This document shows, in pieces, positions 18,487 through 27,870 of a DNA stretch of 64,000 bases (position 1 is the stretch's first letter; each line of letters starts with the position of its first letter). Made by a program: the position numbers and the translations under genes. Origin of the DNA: Paludibaculum fermentans_A (GTDB lineage: Bacteria; Acidobacteriota; Terriglobia; Bryobacterales; Bryobacteraceae); assembly GCF_051172195.1 (NCBI RefSeq), contig NZ_JBPJAQ010000001.1:2294001-2358000 (forward strand). Direction: 5' to 3'. The notes below the pieces were generated by a model, which was given only the letters and a program-made list of their open reading frames with translations, had not been told where the DNA came from and did no database searches.

Positions 18487-18692
18487 GGCATCCGCTCACG
18501 CTGCGATGGTGGGCCTACAGACCCTTCCCCTCGGCGGCACCGCAAACGCCGGTTCCGGCCACAGTCTGAGTTGCCGACGATTCGCTCGGGGCTAAACCGA
18601 ATTGAACTCGACACCGTCAGCTCTTCATGCGCGAAATCAGCACCCAGAAACCCAGGAGAACACAGAGGCCAACTCGAGGTATTCTTCCTCCA

Positions 18693-19604
18693 TTAACGAC
18701 CCGAAAGTGTGTCGCGAATCGCCCGACCTAGGTCGTCCTTAAACTTCACGTCTGCTCCCATGGTATTGGAGTATAGGATTGTACGAACGTGCCTTACATC
18801 AAACGCAAGGTCGTCTGTGGATTGTGCGATAACTATCCACTTCTTCTTCCACGCATCCGCCAATCCCGCCTCATAGTAGACGTTGGGGTTCTTTCCCGTG
18901 AAGTCGACGACAACGAGGTCTGCCGTCGCGATGTCTGCCCGAATGTCGTCGATGATTGGTCTCGCGATGGTGCGCTGGTCCCCGCGAACACACTGAAGCC
19001 CCGCATTCTCAATGGTTTCCTGGATTGTACGATACACGTATTCGAGCTCCGAAGCAAACGGCATCACGACAAAACAGAGGGGTTTCGTTATGTCCAGTTG
19101 AACGCGCTCAAACCGCGCACTGCTATTGTGGGTCCTCAACCCAAACTGTCCAGATAGGTACGAGTCATCTACCGTAGATAGGACTTGGATGTTACCGTCA
19201 AACAGACGCAATTGGCTTCCAATGGCTTCGAACCGAAGTCTATAGTTCCGATTGGGTTGAAGAGAGACGGTGCCACCTGCCCAGTCGATTAATTCCCAGT
19301 CTCCAGGCTTCATTTTGGCAATGAAGTATTTCTTGCGGTACCCGCCAATGCCCGCGGCGTAGCCCTCTGCGCTGCCAGGGCCGAGCCGAACTAGGAGGGA
19401 AGCGTGATACCGAATGCCTTGCTCCGTTTCTTTTCCGCTGAGCAACGTGACCTCTGATTCGATCGCACCATCCTTGGCCCAATCCTCAAAGACCATGAGC
19501 TGTGAATTTTGACCTTCTCGCATCGCCGGCGATTCGTAGCCACCGTCACCCAACACAGACCATTCATCGAACCTGCTGACGAAGCTTTTCGGCTTGTTGG
19601 CCAT
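18693..19604 (-). CDS. Beta-sandwich plus nucleoside-deoxyribosyltransferase-like domain protein
   Basis: The protein has 303 residues. Residues 1-172 are strand-rich and resemble a lectin-like or LamG/DUF1080-like sandwich, with WELIDWAGGTVSL and NYRLRFEAIGSQLRLFDG. Residues 175-303 form a Rossmann-like domain with LCFVVMPF (176-183), ADLVVVDFTG (D234) and NPNVYYEAG. The glutamate E245 sits where nucleoside 2-deoxyribosyltransferases keep their catalytic Glu. Such domains occur in defence loci as nucleotide-acting effectors beside TIR-like proteins. The protein probably senses something through the sandwich and acts on a nucleotide, which is inference. No signal peptide was seen. Confidence 0.6.
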   Translation of the reverse strand: MANKPKSFVSRFDEWSVLGDGGYESPAMREGQNSQLMVFEDWAKDGAIESEVTLLSGKETEQGIRYHASLLVRLGPGSAEGYAAGIGGYRKKYFIAKMKPGDWELIDWAGGTVSLQPNRNYRLRFEAIGSQLRLFDGNIQVLSTVDDSYLSGQFGLRTHNSSARFERVQLDITKPLCFVVMPFASELEYVYRTIQETIENAGLQCVRGDQRTIARPIIDDIRADIATADLVVVDFTGKNPNVYYEAGLADAWKKKWIVIAQSTDDLAFDVRHVRTILYSNTMGADVKFKDDLGRAIRDTLSGR

Positions 19605-19811
19605 CGACAGGAGTATACCGCGCGATCATTCAGGTCGGTTCATCAATTCGCGGAGGAGTGACGCGCTACTCGGAAGGTAGGCAAGCGTCGCGATCGACAG
19701 CATGAGGCGCCGTTGACGAGTGATGCGACGGGCCGACACCCGTCGTCACCTACGCGACATGTGAGATTGGTGCTCCGGAAGCCGGCACCGCCTGAACTCC
19801 AGGAACAGTCA

Positions 19812-20687
19812 TCATAACGTTCGCCCATCCATCACCCTGAGTGCCTTTGCGAGGGTCCGCTCGACATATTGAGTCTGACGCTTATCATCGCCTTTGTGGG
19901 AAAGATCCCGGCTCCTTAATGTTGAAGTTATCCGTCCGGTGTCCAACCCATGGGCGAGCGCGTAGATCGCAAACGCGAGGTCTTCCCGAGTGGCGTCCCC
20001 TCCATACCGCGGGTTTGACCGGAAGTCCTCGATGCTCTTGATCTGGCGTTGGATTTCCTTAGGCGCCATGGCTGCGCGTTCGTGTTCGCGTTCCCGCGAG
20101 CGTAAGTCGATCTCGTGCTGGACGTAGATGGCCTCGAGAAAGCGGCTTCCCTGCGGGTACGGACCACCCGATGCCTCAACGAGCTGTACATACGGGAACA
20201 GCCCGGCCTCGTTGAGATACTTGGGCTTCCGGTTCGTCAGTCCCGCCAGTCGCCCAAAATGCCGCCAGTCGGCAGCGCCCCTGTCGCCGCCGAACTCCTC
20301 GGCCAGCCTGCGCGCGACTAACGTACTGACTTCCCGAGGCAAGGGCCTGGGATGCTTCAACCAGGCCTGGAAGTTCCCCGGCGAAGTCTCCACGACGACC
20401 GCCGGGGAGAACCCCGTCAACTTCATCCGTTTGAGGGATTCCGCCGTGAGATCATCCACCAGGCTCAAGTCGTGTTCACCCTTGGGCCGCACATAGATGT
20501 TGCGGCCGTCGGCGTTCTGCAGCCGGAGCCAGGGAATCGAGCGCAGCAGAGTGTCCCGGTCCCAAGTCCGGGGAATCATCACTGCCTGGCCTTCCTCCTG
20601 CGCAGAGGGCTTGAAGAGCCCGACTTCGAAGACCTGAGCCCCCATCGCAGCAATCTGGCGTTGAACAGCCTGCGAAGTTCTGTCCAT
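19812..20687 (-). CDS. RepB-type plasmid DNA primase
   Basis: The protein has 291 residues. It resembles the RepB primase domain of mobile plasmids: YVRPKGEHDLSLVDDL, the strand AVVVETSPGNFQAWL, and a helix ending WRHFGRLAGLTNRKPKY. The acidic residues in these segments are expected to hold the catalytic metal. The C-terminal 90 residues are helical (DLAFAIYALAHGLDTGRI). No helicase or origin-binding initiator lies nearby, so it more likely primes the transferred strand during conjugation than drives plasmid replication. Its start lies just beside a nic-like site. Confidence 0.75.
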   Translation of the reverse strand: MDRTSQAVQRQIAAMGAQVFEVGLFKPSAQEEGQAVMIPRTWDRDTLLRSIPWLRLQNADGRNIYVRPKGEHDLSLVDDLTAESLKRMKLTGFSPAVVVETSPGNFQAWLKHPRPLPREVSTLVARRLAEEFGGDRGAADWRHFGRLAGLTNRKPKYLNEAGLFPYVQLVEASGGPYPQGSRFLEAIYVQHEIDLRSREREHERAAMAPKEIQRQIKSIEDFRSNPRYGGDATREDLAFAIYALAHGLDTGRITSTLRSRDLSHKGDDKRQTQYVERTLAKALRVMDGRTL

Positions 20688-20721
20688 GGATTCGCCTCCA
20701 CACGGTCAGGCCAGGTCGGCC

Positions 20722-20731
20722 CCTATCCTGC
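20722..20731 (+). other. Candidate oriT nic core (CCTATCCTGC)
   Basis: The ten bases at 20722-20731 are identical to the nic core of the IncP plasmid RP4 as I remember it, and contain the general YATCCTGY nick motif of VirD2/TraI-type relaxases. It lies in the non-coding region between the divergent primase and CHAT genes. By chance the 10-mer would be expected about 0.1 times in both strands of a window this size. No clear inverted repeat stands next to it, which weakens the case. Confidence 0.4.
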
Positions 20732-20849
20732 ACGTCATGCACTCGCGCAATCGTGACATCGAGCAGGTCGCGGCAACACTACTCCCAGAGTGAAAACAAA
20801 TGGAAACCTTCTGAAACAAAAGGGCTTCCGCCCGCAGTAGGCCCTATCC

Positions 20850-20892
20850 ATCTGAAACCTCCTGGCAACATTCAGCGGAATTTGTGAAATTC
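20850..20892 (+). promoter_or_regulatory. Conserved upstream block, copy 2 (CHAT operon)
   Basis: ATCTGAAAC is followed 15 bases later by a 26-base segment (20867-20892). That segment matches 21 of 26 bases with 12844-12869 before traK. An additional CTGAAAC is at 20811. The block ends 14 bases before the CHAT start codon, so bound protein would affect transcription or translation initiation. Confidence 0.5.
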
Positions 20893-20906
20893 CTTGTCCC
20901 GAGGCG

Positions 20907-23549
20907 ATGCTCCCGCGGCTTACTGTATGGATGCCCTTCCTTCTGAGGTCCCTCACCCGCCCTTCCAGAGCGATCTCGATTCTGATGCTCGTCGCGAGTA
21001 GCGCGGCAGCTCAAGAAGCCCAAGACCTGCTACGCAAGGCCGATGCATTCGCCAATCAGGGGAACTGGTTCAAGGCCGCTCCGCTTTTCGCCGAATCGGA
21101 AGCCGCATTCCGCCGGGTCGGCGACACCAGAAATGCTCTCTACGCGAAGTTCGGCCGCCTCCACCGCGATGTCGAATCCGGAGCCTATCGGGCGGTTCAT
21201 GACGAAGTCTCCAACGACCTCGCCAACCCTGTGGTTAGCCTAGACCCGTTACTCAAGATCCGGGCGCTGGCGCTCTTGGGCAACATCGATCTGAACATTG
21301 ACACCAGAGCCGGCATCGAGGACTGGCACGAGGTTCTCGACATCGCCACTTCAATCTCCGATGCGAAGTGGCAAAACCGCGCTCGCGGGGAACTCGGCTT
21401 GCTTGCCGGCGTGAATGGCGACCTCGGCGCCGCAGCGCTGGCGCTGCAGCAATGCATTGCGAAGGCCGAGTCGCTGGGCGATGTGGCAGGACAGCTCCAT
21501 TTTTCCATCTGGCTTGCGAACGGGATGGCTCTGAGCGGGCGAGCTGACGGGGCCATGCGCATTCTCGACCGCGCCACTGCCCTGGCGGAAAAGTCCTGGC
21601 ACGACATTCCACTGGATCTGTATACCGCCAGGGTTCGCGCGCTGACCTCATTACCTGATGACCAGCTTCCAAAAGGGCGGGAAGCGGCTCGAGCCATCCT
21701 GAGAACGGCTCTCGACAAAGCACGATCTAGTGGCATTGTTGTCGCCGAAGGAACTTTACTGATCCAGGCCGGACAACTTGAGCTGGATGCCGGCAATACC
21801 GCTGAGGCGGAGGCGTCGCTGAGTCGAGCTTTGGAGATCTCTCAGAAGGCCAACCTGCCGCGTGAGGAGGCAGACGCTCTCATGAAGCTGTCAGTGCTCC
21901 ATCGCAGAATGAAGCAGCCAACGAAGGCTCTGGTCTCCATCGATCGTGCCATAAGGGTCCTGCAACGAGTTGAAGAAGCATACGACTTGCCCCGATTTGT
22001 CGCAGAGAAGGCTGCCGTTGAAATTGACCTCGGCAACGTTCAACAAGCGGACGCCCTGTACGACCGTGCCTCCAGCCTGATTGAAGGCCTGCTGGTCAAT
22101 GCTCCGAGTTCACTGGTCAAGAGCTCCATGATCGGGTCCCTGAGTGAGATCTATGTGGCTCACTTCCGCCTGGCCTGGAACCGCCTCCACGATGCGGCGA
22201 AGGCGTTTCAGATCATCGAGAACGTGCGGGGCCGCTCGCTGTACGACTCGATTCGGTACGCGCGTCTCACGAAGCCGACAGACCGCAAGTCGCCCGAAGA
22301 ACTCCCCATCGTTCACCTTCAGAGATCGCTCCTCCATCAGGAGCTAACCGCACAGCAGACGCGCCGGGTCTTGGCGCAGTTGGACACTGCCTACGACCGC
22401 CTGATGCCGCTGGAGTATGGACGCGCTCGGAAGGAGATGACGATTCTGCGCCGGGCACCCGTCTCGGTCGCCGCATTGAGCCGAATCCTAGGTCCAAACG
22501 AGACCCTTGTCGAGTACGTCTTCGACAAGCAGGCTTGCTATGCCCTGCAGATCACACAGAGCGGATTGAAGATCCACACATTGCCCGGCCGCACTGAGAT
22601 TGGCAAGGCCGCAAAAGCGCTGATGATGGCCATCCGTGGCCAGTCTGACCACAAAGTGAGCGCGGCGGCGCTCTACCAGATGATCTTGAAGCCGCTGGCC
22701 CTTCAGGGGGCATCCTCCGTTGTGGTCATTCCAGATGGATCCCTGCACCTGGTTCCGATGGGCGCGCTCGTGGACGAGCAGGGCGCCTATGTTGAATCGC
22801 GCATGACCGTTTCGGCAGCTCCGTCAGCAACCATTTATTACATGCTCCGAACGACTGGAGCGCAATCGCTGGCCACGAGACCCTTCCTGGGTGTCGCGTT
22901 CAGCCCCTCTGCGACCGGCCAATCTACCTCCGCGAGACGAGAGTTGGCGGACCTACGGGCCGGAAGCTTACGGCCACTTCAATTTGGACGTGAGGAGATC
23001 GGTGAGGCCGCCAAAGCGATGGGGGCGGGTAGCGTGACGCTGGATGGCGCTGCCGCCTCCGAATCGGCCTTGAAGTCTCAGCCACTGGGTGAATTCAAAG
23101 TTCTTCACCTGGCGGCTCACGGGGTAAGTAGCGAATCGGAGCCTGACCGGGCGGCGCTGGTCCTCTCGCCGGGGAGTGAATCGGAGGATGGTCTGTGGCA
23201 AGCTCGAGAGATCCGCAAGACCCGGCTGAAGGCCGACGTCGTGGTGCTTTCCGCCTGCGAAACCGGGAGCGGGCGCCTCCAGGGTCAGGAAGGTGTGATG
23301 AACCTGGCCCGGGCTTTTCTGACGGCCGGGGCACGAAGCACGGTTGCCAGCCTCTGGTCCGTCGATGATCGTTCGACGGCCACCTTGATGGAGTACTTCT
23401 ATACACATCTGGCCGGAGGCGCAACGGTGGCGGCGGCCCTGAGACAGGCGAAACTCGACTTCATAGATAACTACGGAGAAAAGGCAAAGCCATACCTATG
23501 GGCTGGCTTTGAAGTAATCGGAGATGGCACGAGAAAACTCAAACGGTAG
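20907..23549 (+). CDS. Exported TPR-CHAT caspase-like protease
   Basis: The protein has 880 residues. It has an N-terminal signal peptide (ISILMLVASSAAAQ near residues 22-36), about ten tetratricopeptide-like helical pairs (40-480) and a CHAT domain (about 560-880). The catalytic pair is intact: H738 in LHLAAHG and C784 in VVLSACETG. The family cleaves proteins after recognition by the TPR part. The last 26 bases overlap the S41 peptidase gene, so the two are translationally coupled. The conserved regulatory block lies just upstream. A link with the sigma/anti-sigma pair at 27.9-29.2 kb is proposed in the findings. An alternative start is ATG 20931. Confidence 0.85.
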   Translation: MLPRLTVWMPFLLRSLTRPSRAISILMLVASSAAAQEAQDLLRKADAFANQGNWFKAAPLFAESEAAFRRVGDTRNALYAKFGRLHRDVESGAYRAVHDEVSNDLANPVVSLDPLLKIRALALLGNIDLNIDTRAGIEDWHEVLDIATSISDAKWQNRARGELGLLAGVNGDLGAAALALQQCIAKAESLGDVAGQLHFSIWLANGMALSGRADGAMRILDRATALAEKSWHDIPLDLYTARVRALTSLPDDQLPKGREAARAILRTALDKARSSGIVVAEGTLLIQAGQLELDAGNTAEAEASLSRALEISQKANLPREEADALMKLSVLHRRMKQPTKALVSIDRAIRVLQRVEEAYDLPRFVAEKAAVEIDLGNVQQADALYDRASSLIEGLLVNAPSSLVKSSMIGSLSEIYVAHFRLAWNRLHDAAKAFQIIENVRGRSLYDSIRYARLTKPTDRKSPEELPIVHLQRSLLHQELTAQQTRRVLAQLDTAYDRLMPLEYGRARKEMTILRRAPVSVAALSRILGPNETLVEYVFDKQACYALQITQSGLKIHTLPGRTEIGKAAKALMMAIRGQSDHKVSAAALYQMILKPLALQGASSVVVIPDGSLHLVPMGALVDEQGAYVESRMTVSAAPSATIYYMLRTTGAQSLATRPFLGVAFSPSATGQSTSARRELADLRAGSLRPLQFGREEIGEAAKAMGAGSVTLDGAAASESALKSQPLGEFKVLHLAAHGVSSESEPDRAALVLSPGSESEDGLWQAREIRKTRLKADVVVLSACETGSGRLQGQEGVMNLARAFLTAGARSTVASLWSVDDRSTATLMEYFYTHLAGGATVAAALRQAKLDFIDNYGEKAKPYLWAGFEVIGDGTRKLKR

Positions 23550-24792
23550 ACCGACCGGGCTTACCTTCAACCAGCGGGCACAGATCTTCGATCGCACGGC
23601 GGCGAGGGTCACAAAGGAGTATTTCGATCCCAACTTCAACGGGACAAAATGGCCGGACCTGGCGCGCGAGAGCAGGCAGCAGATCCTCGCTCTTGAGGAT
23701 GCAGACGCATTCGAGCACGCCATGCACGATTTGGTCCGGCGTCTCGGCACCAGCCATACGGGTTTCTTCCATGAATCGGTGAAGCGGGTACCTGCCCGTC
23801 TGGCGATCGGTGCCACGTTTCACCGCACAGAGACGGCCGCCGGCACCCTTTGGATCGCGCAGGATGTCCACGAGGGCGGCCCAGCGCATGCCGCAGGGCT
23901 GAAGCCTGGCGATGTGGTACGCACCATTGATGGCGTCGCTCCTCCATCAAACGAGCCGCCCATGTTCGCGATGGGTCGTGACGTGGACCTTGCCCTCGAT
24001 CGAGGTTCGGAACATTTGGCTCTCCGGATCTCGATCCCCACACCGCGCTCCAAGAAGCAGCCCACAGCGACTTTGAAGGCGGTGACGTGGTCCATTGTCG
24101 AAGGTAATGTCGGATACCTGAAGGTCCCGATCCTTCCGGGTGCTCTCGGCCTCGACGTTGCCCGCGAGATTGATGTTGCTATGCGTGAACTTGCGTCCTG
24201 CGACAAGTTCGTCCTTGACCTGCGCGGGCACGTTGGCGGCGGGTTGGGTGTACTTCGCTTGATGAGCCACCTCACGCCGGATCGGATTCCCATCGGCTAC
24301 ACCGTTACCCGTAAGCGGGCAGAGCGAGGCTACGACAAAGCATCGCTTCCGGTACTCGATCGGCTGCCAACGGATCTGCCGAACCCCCTGGCGATTGCCA
24401 GAATGGCGTTCAAGTACGCCGGCCGCGACACGTCGGTCGCGCTGGTGTCAGAAGGGCTTGGGCCGAAGAGGTGGCATGGGCGTGCTGCAATCCTGGTGAA
24501 CGAACACACAATCAGTGCCGGCGAGATGGTCGCCGCCTTCGCCTCGGAGAACCGCCTCGCGGCGATCGTGGGCGTAGAGACCGCCGGCAGGCTTATTCCC
24601 GGGTCCAGCTCCAAGGTCGGTGCCGGATACATGCTGGTCATGCCTAAAGCGGAGTATCGCACCTGGGGTGGGCTGCGGTTCGAAGGGCGTGGGGTTCAGC
24701 CGAGCGTGCGATTCGTTTGGCCTGCTGGTCCGGATTTGACGGATCTCTCAGGCCAGCTATCCGGGGCCCTGAGTGCATTGCGCGGCCGATAG
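23524..24792 (+). CDS. S41-family peptidase with PDZ domain
   Basis: The protein has 422 residues. A helical N-terminus carries a HTGF motif near residue 78. A PDZ domain covers about 95-180 (GGPAHAAGLKPGDVVRTIDG). The S41 catalytic core follows with KFVLDLRGHVGGG and the nucleophile S331 in NEHTISAGEMV; ETAGRLIPG follows as in tricorn/Prc-type members. No signal peptide is visible, unlike the CHAT gene it overlaps, so it may act in the cytoplasm or use a start upstream of the one chosen. Tail-specific S41 proteases are known to cut anti-sigma factors in other bacteria. Confidence 0.8.
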   Translation: MARENSNGRPTGLTFNQRAQIFDRTAARVTKEYFDPNFNGTKWPDLARESRQQILALEDADAFEHAMHDLVRRLGTSHTGFFHESVKRVPARLAIGATFHRTETAAGTLWIAQDVHEGGPAHAAGLKPGDVVRTIDGVAPPSNEPPMFAMGRDVDLALDRGSEHLALRISIPTPRSKKQPTATLKAVTWSIVEGNVGYLKVPILPGALGLDVAREIDVAMRELASCDKFVLDLRGHVGGGLGVLRLMSHLTPDRIPIGYTVTRKRAERGYDKASLPVLDRLPTDLPNPLAIARMAFKYAGRDTSVALVSEGLGPKRWHGRAAILVNEHTISAGEMVAAFASENRLAAIVGVETAGRLIPGSSSKVGAGYMLVMPKAEYRTWGGLRFEGRGVQPSVRFVWPAGPDLTDLSGQLSGALSALRGR

Positions 24793-25175
24793 AAAGAGAT
24801 GATGCCCGCCTACACCTCTCGGTGCACCCATCTCGCCGCAAGATAATGGCAATGCGTCACCTGGCATGTCACCTCTCCATTTCCGGATGACGGCTACTCC
24901 GCGAACTTGCCAGCTGATCCCCCGATACTCCAAGTGTGGACCGCTGCACGCATAACGTGGTGCTTCGTTGATTGAGGAACCATCGGCAGTCACGCGATGG
25001 CTGGCCGGCACTTTCCAGAGAACGCGGCATCCTATGCCTAGATATGTTAATCGCGGTTACAATTATGTAGCAGCCGTTCGTCTACTCCAGACAAGGTGCT
25101 GACAGGATAACTATCCCAAGTCGTCCGTCAACAGCCGGCATTCTGGATCAATTGCCAATACGGCCAGTACTATAG
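24793..25175. other. Intergenic region, 383 bp
   Basis: No gene could be supported. A locally AT-rich stretch near 25035-25070 (TATGTTAATC ... TACAATTATG) is the best candidate for the promoter of the NACHT gene; TACAAT resembles a -10 box, but a matching -35 is not clear. Confidence 0.35.
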
Positions 25176-27743
25176 ATGCCGCCGCAGAATTCAGTCTCGG
25201 TTCCGGACGAGTTGGAACGCTTCGCTAGTGTGTTCAAGGACGAAGCTGACCTGCGGCAGTGCCTACGGAAGCTTCTCACGAAAATGGGGCGCGAGGAGGT
25301 GCGAATCACCCACGGCACCTTGGAGAAGGGCAAAGACATAGTTTTCTATGCTCGCGGCGGCATGAATGAGCGTGCTCCCTACGCGTGCGTTGTTAAAAAG
25401 GACCGCATTACTGGATCCGTCTCTGCGAGAACATCGGCGAAGGCGGTCCTGCAGCAGGCCGAGCAGGCATTCGACGAGCCGTACACGAATCCAAGCAATG
25501 GACAGCGCGAACAGATCAAAGGCGTGTACATCATCAGCCCGTACGACACGCCCGTTTCCGCCTCCGAGTCTGTGGGTGATCGTTTGGCGCGCCAAGGTCG
25601 CACGATCGAGTTCGTCTGCGGAACACGGCTTATGGAATTGTTCGCCGAACACTGGAAAGATTTCTTGTTGTTCGATTCGGGCGTACTAGCGTCCTATTTG
25701 AGTGCCATGCGTGCCGGCCTGTCGAAAGACACGGCGCTCATCGATGTGATCCTTGGTCGCAACCTACCGGCGGAGCTGCCGGGGAGCTTTCAACAGATGT
25801 ACGTGCCGCAGAGCTTTTCGGCGGAGGTGCGGTGCTGCTCTCTAGATGACACATTGCGTCAGGATCTGTCGCTTCCCTCCGGTTTGATTCGGTTGGCTGA
25901 TATTCGTGCCATCGAGCAGCGCGTTCGAAAGCTGCTGCGTGTGGTGGACTACCTTGAAGCCTGCCCCGGAATCGCGTTGCGAACTGAAACCGGTGGCAGT
26001 ACCAAAGTGGCACTTGCAAGCTATATCGATGCGCTGCATCACGACTGGAGCACCGCATGCAAAGCAGCTGCGGCTGCCGCTTTGAAGGACTTCGAGACGC
26101 TAACCGCCGAGGACAGAAAGAGAAGCGCCAGTGCAGAAAACCGCCGCCGTGAACCGCCACGCGCTGCCCCGAAGCTGCCAACCGAGCGTACGATAGCTAC
26201 CACGGTTGAGCTCAGCCTCGCCGCAAAGTCATGGCTGTCTCGGGCAGAAGAAGTTAAAGCGCTCATCGTTCAAGCTCTCGAGGAAGATTGCCTTCGCATC
26301 CGAACCGACTGGCGCGCGAAATCGGATCTCGAATGGCTGTTCAGTTCGGAATTTAGGGCGCATTGCCGACTACTCGATCTCGAGGACACCGTGCCGGACT
26401 CCGTCCGACGCGATCAAACAGCAGTTAAACACAGGCTTAGTTTTGGCGCTGATTTCCTGGACGGCGCTCCTCGCCTAGTGCTGTTGACTGGACCCGCCGG
26501 ATTTGGCAAAACCTCGTTTTGCCGCTGGCAATCACTGGCCTGCGCCGAGTCAATGCTTGACGGAACCGGTCGAGTTCTTCCCGTCTATGTCCCCCTCTCG
26601 CGTTTCGCATACGGCGCACCCGCCAATGCAGACGAAGCATTCTTCCAAGCACCGGAACTTCGGCAGTTACTCCACTCTTCTAAGCACGACACTACAATAC
26701 GTCTGTACCTTGACGGATTGGACGAGATGCCAGACCACGGTCGGCAACAGCAAATTGTTAATTTCGCGCGTACCGCCGTTGACCGCCTTCCCAATCTGCA
26801 GGTGATCTTCACGGCGCGTGACCACGTCGTGGGACCATGGTTGAACGATGTTGTGCGCCTAAGCGTAAACGAGCTAGACAGCTCCCAGCAGCGCTCGCTC
26901 GTGTGCAAATGGCTCGAGTCGGGCGAGGCGACGGACCGGTTTTTCGAACAGCTGTCCCACTACCCCACGTTGCAGCCGCTCATGGGAATCCCCCTGCTCG
27001 CAATGCTGATCGGCGCTGTTTACAAACGTCAGCAGTGTCTGCCGGAAACACGCACGCGCCTTTACACCCTGTTCGTGGAACTGAGGTGCGGCGGATGGGA
27101 CGCGATCAAGGGCGTCCACCGGGGCGGGAAGTTCGGGCAGCATGATAAACGCACTGTTCTAGTTCGACTGGCGGGAATGAACCACCTAGCCCGCCGCCGC
27201 GATGCAGCCTTCGACCAGTTCCGCGGCGCGATCCGCTGCAGCCTTGCCGGTCTCGAAGAGTTTTGGGACGAACTGCTAGATGAACTGATCCAGGATGGGC
27301 TTGTCGTCAGCACCGGCGGTGGAATACGGTTCAGCCATTTATCGTTTCAGGAGTTTCTCGCGTCCGAGCATCTCAACGAGCCCACAGGCGAGCGCCTGAA
27401 AGTGCCACTCAAGGAGTTTCTTCAGGGCGATGACTGGTGGCGCGAAGTTATCGCATTCTACATCACGCGATTCGGTACGCCGAGCGACACGGAAGGGTGG
27501 CTGGTGCGTCGCGCGCGAGAAGTCTCAAAAACATCGAACGCCCTGTGGGTGCATAGGGGTGCTTTGGATGAACGCATCGGTTGGCTTCGGTCGTGTCTGC
27601 GGGAAGCGTTTCCCACGTTCCGCTCGCAATATCCGGAGGACGGCATCATCGAACAGATCGCCCTCCATCGCTCCAAAACTGGTACACACATCTCTCGCTC
27701 ACGGCGCAGATTGTCTGGTTTGAATTTAAACGAAGATGGTTGA
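25176..27743 (+). CDS. NACHT-type NTPase with N-terminal nuclease-like domain (putative anti-phage protein)
   Basis: The protein has 855 residues. The N-terminal domain (1-165) has a restriction-endonuclease-like layout with GKDIVF (D54) and CVVKK (K74), but the usual acidic or Gln residue before xK is Val. A helical linker follows. The NTPase has Walker A GPAGFGKTS (439-447) and Walker B LYLDGLDE (510-517), followed by VIFTARD and the winged-helix-like LSFQEFLASEHL motif typical of NACHT proteins. The C-terminus is short, without leucine-rich or other long repeats. Bacterial NACHT proteins of this kind protect against phages by sensing infection and activating the effector domain. It has its own upstream region and splits the CHAT and sigma gene groups. 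Confidence 0.8.
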   Translation: MPPQNSVSVPDELERFASVFKDEADLRQCLRKLLTKMGREEVRITHGTLEKGKDIVFYARGGMNERAPYACVVKKDRITGSVSARTSAKAVLQQAEQAFDEPYTNPSNGQREQIKGVYIISPYDTPVSASESVGDRLARQGRTIEFVCGTRLMELFAEHWKDFLLFDSGVLASYLSAMRAGLSKDTALIDVILGRNLPAELPGSFQQMYVPQSFSAEVRCCSLDDTLRQDLSLPSGLIRLADIRAIEQRVRKLLRVVDYLEACPGIALRTETGGSTKVALASYIDALHHDWSTACKAAAAAALKDFETLTAEDRKRSASAENRRREPPRAAPKLPTERTIATTVELSLAAKSWLSRAEEVKALIVQALEEDCLRIRTDWRAKSDLEWLFSSEFRAHCRLLDLEDTVPDSVRRDQTAVKHRLSFGADFLDGAPRLVLLTGPAGFGKTSFCRWQSLACAESMLDGTGRVLPVYVPLSRFAYGAPANADEAFFQAPELRQLLHSSKHDTTIRLYLDGLDEMPDHGRQQQIVNFARTAVDRLPNLQVIFTARDHVVGPWLNDVVRLSVNELDSSQQRSLVCKWLESGEATDRFFEQLSHYPTLQPLMGIPLLAMLIGAVYKRQQCLPETRTRLYTLFVELRCGGWDAIKGVHRGGKFGQHDKRTVLVRLAGMNHLARRRDAAFDQFRGAIRCSLAGLEEFWDELLDELIQDGLVVSTGGGIRFSHLSFQEFLASEHLNEPTGERLKVPLKEFLQGDDWWREVIAFYITRFGTPSDTEGWLVRRAREVSKTSNALWVHRGALDERIGWLRSCLREAFPTFRSQYPEDGIIEQIALHRSKTGTHISRSRRRLSGLNLNEDG

Positions 27744-27870
27744 AGTACTTGAGTGTTCGACCTTACCATAGACAGAGCCCACTAGGTTTGTGGCCCAAAG
27801 CTGCGTTGTGCACGCACCTCGTTCAGCGCCGGAACATCTAGTTGGTAGGGTGGAGACGAATGGACGGCAA

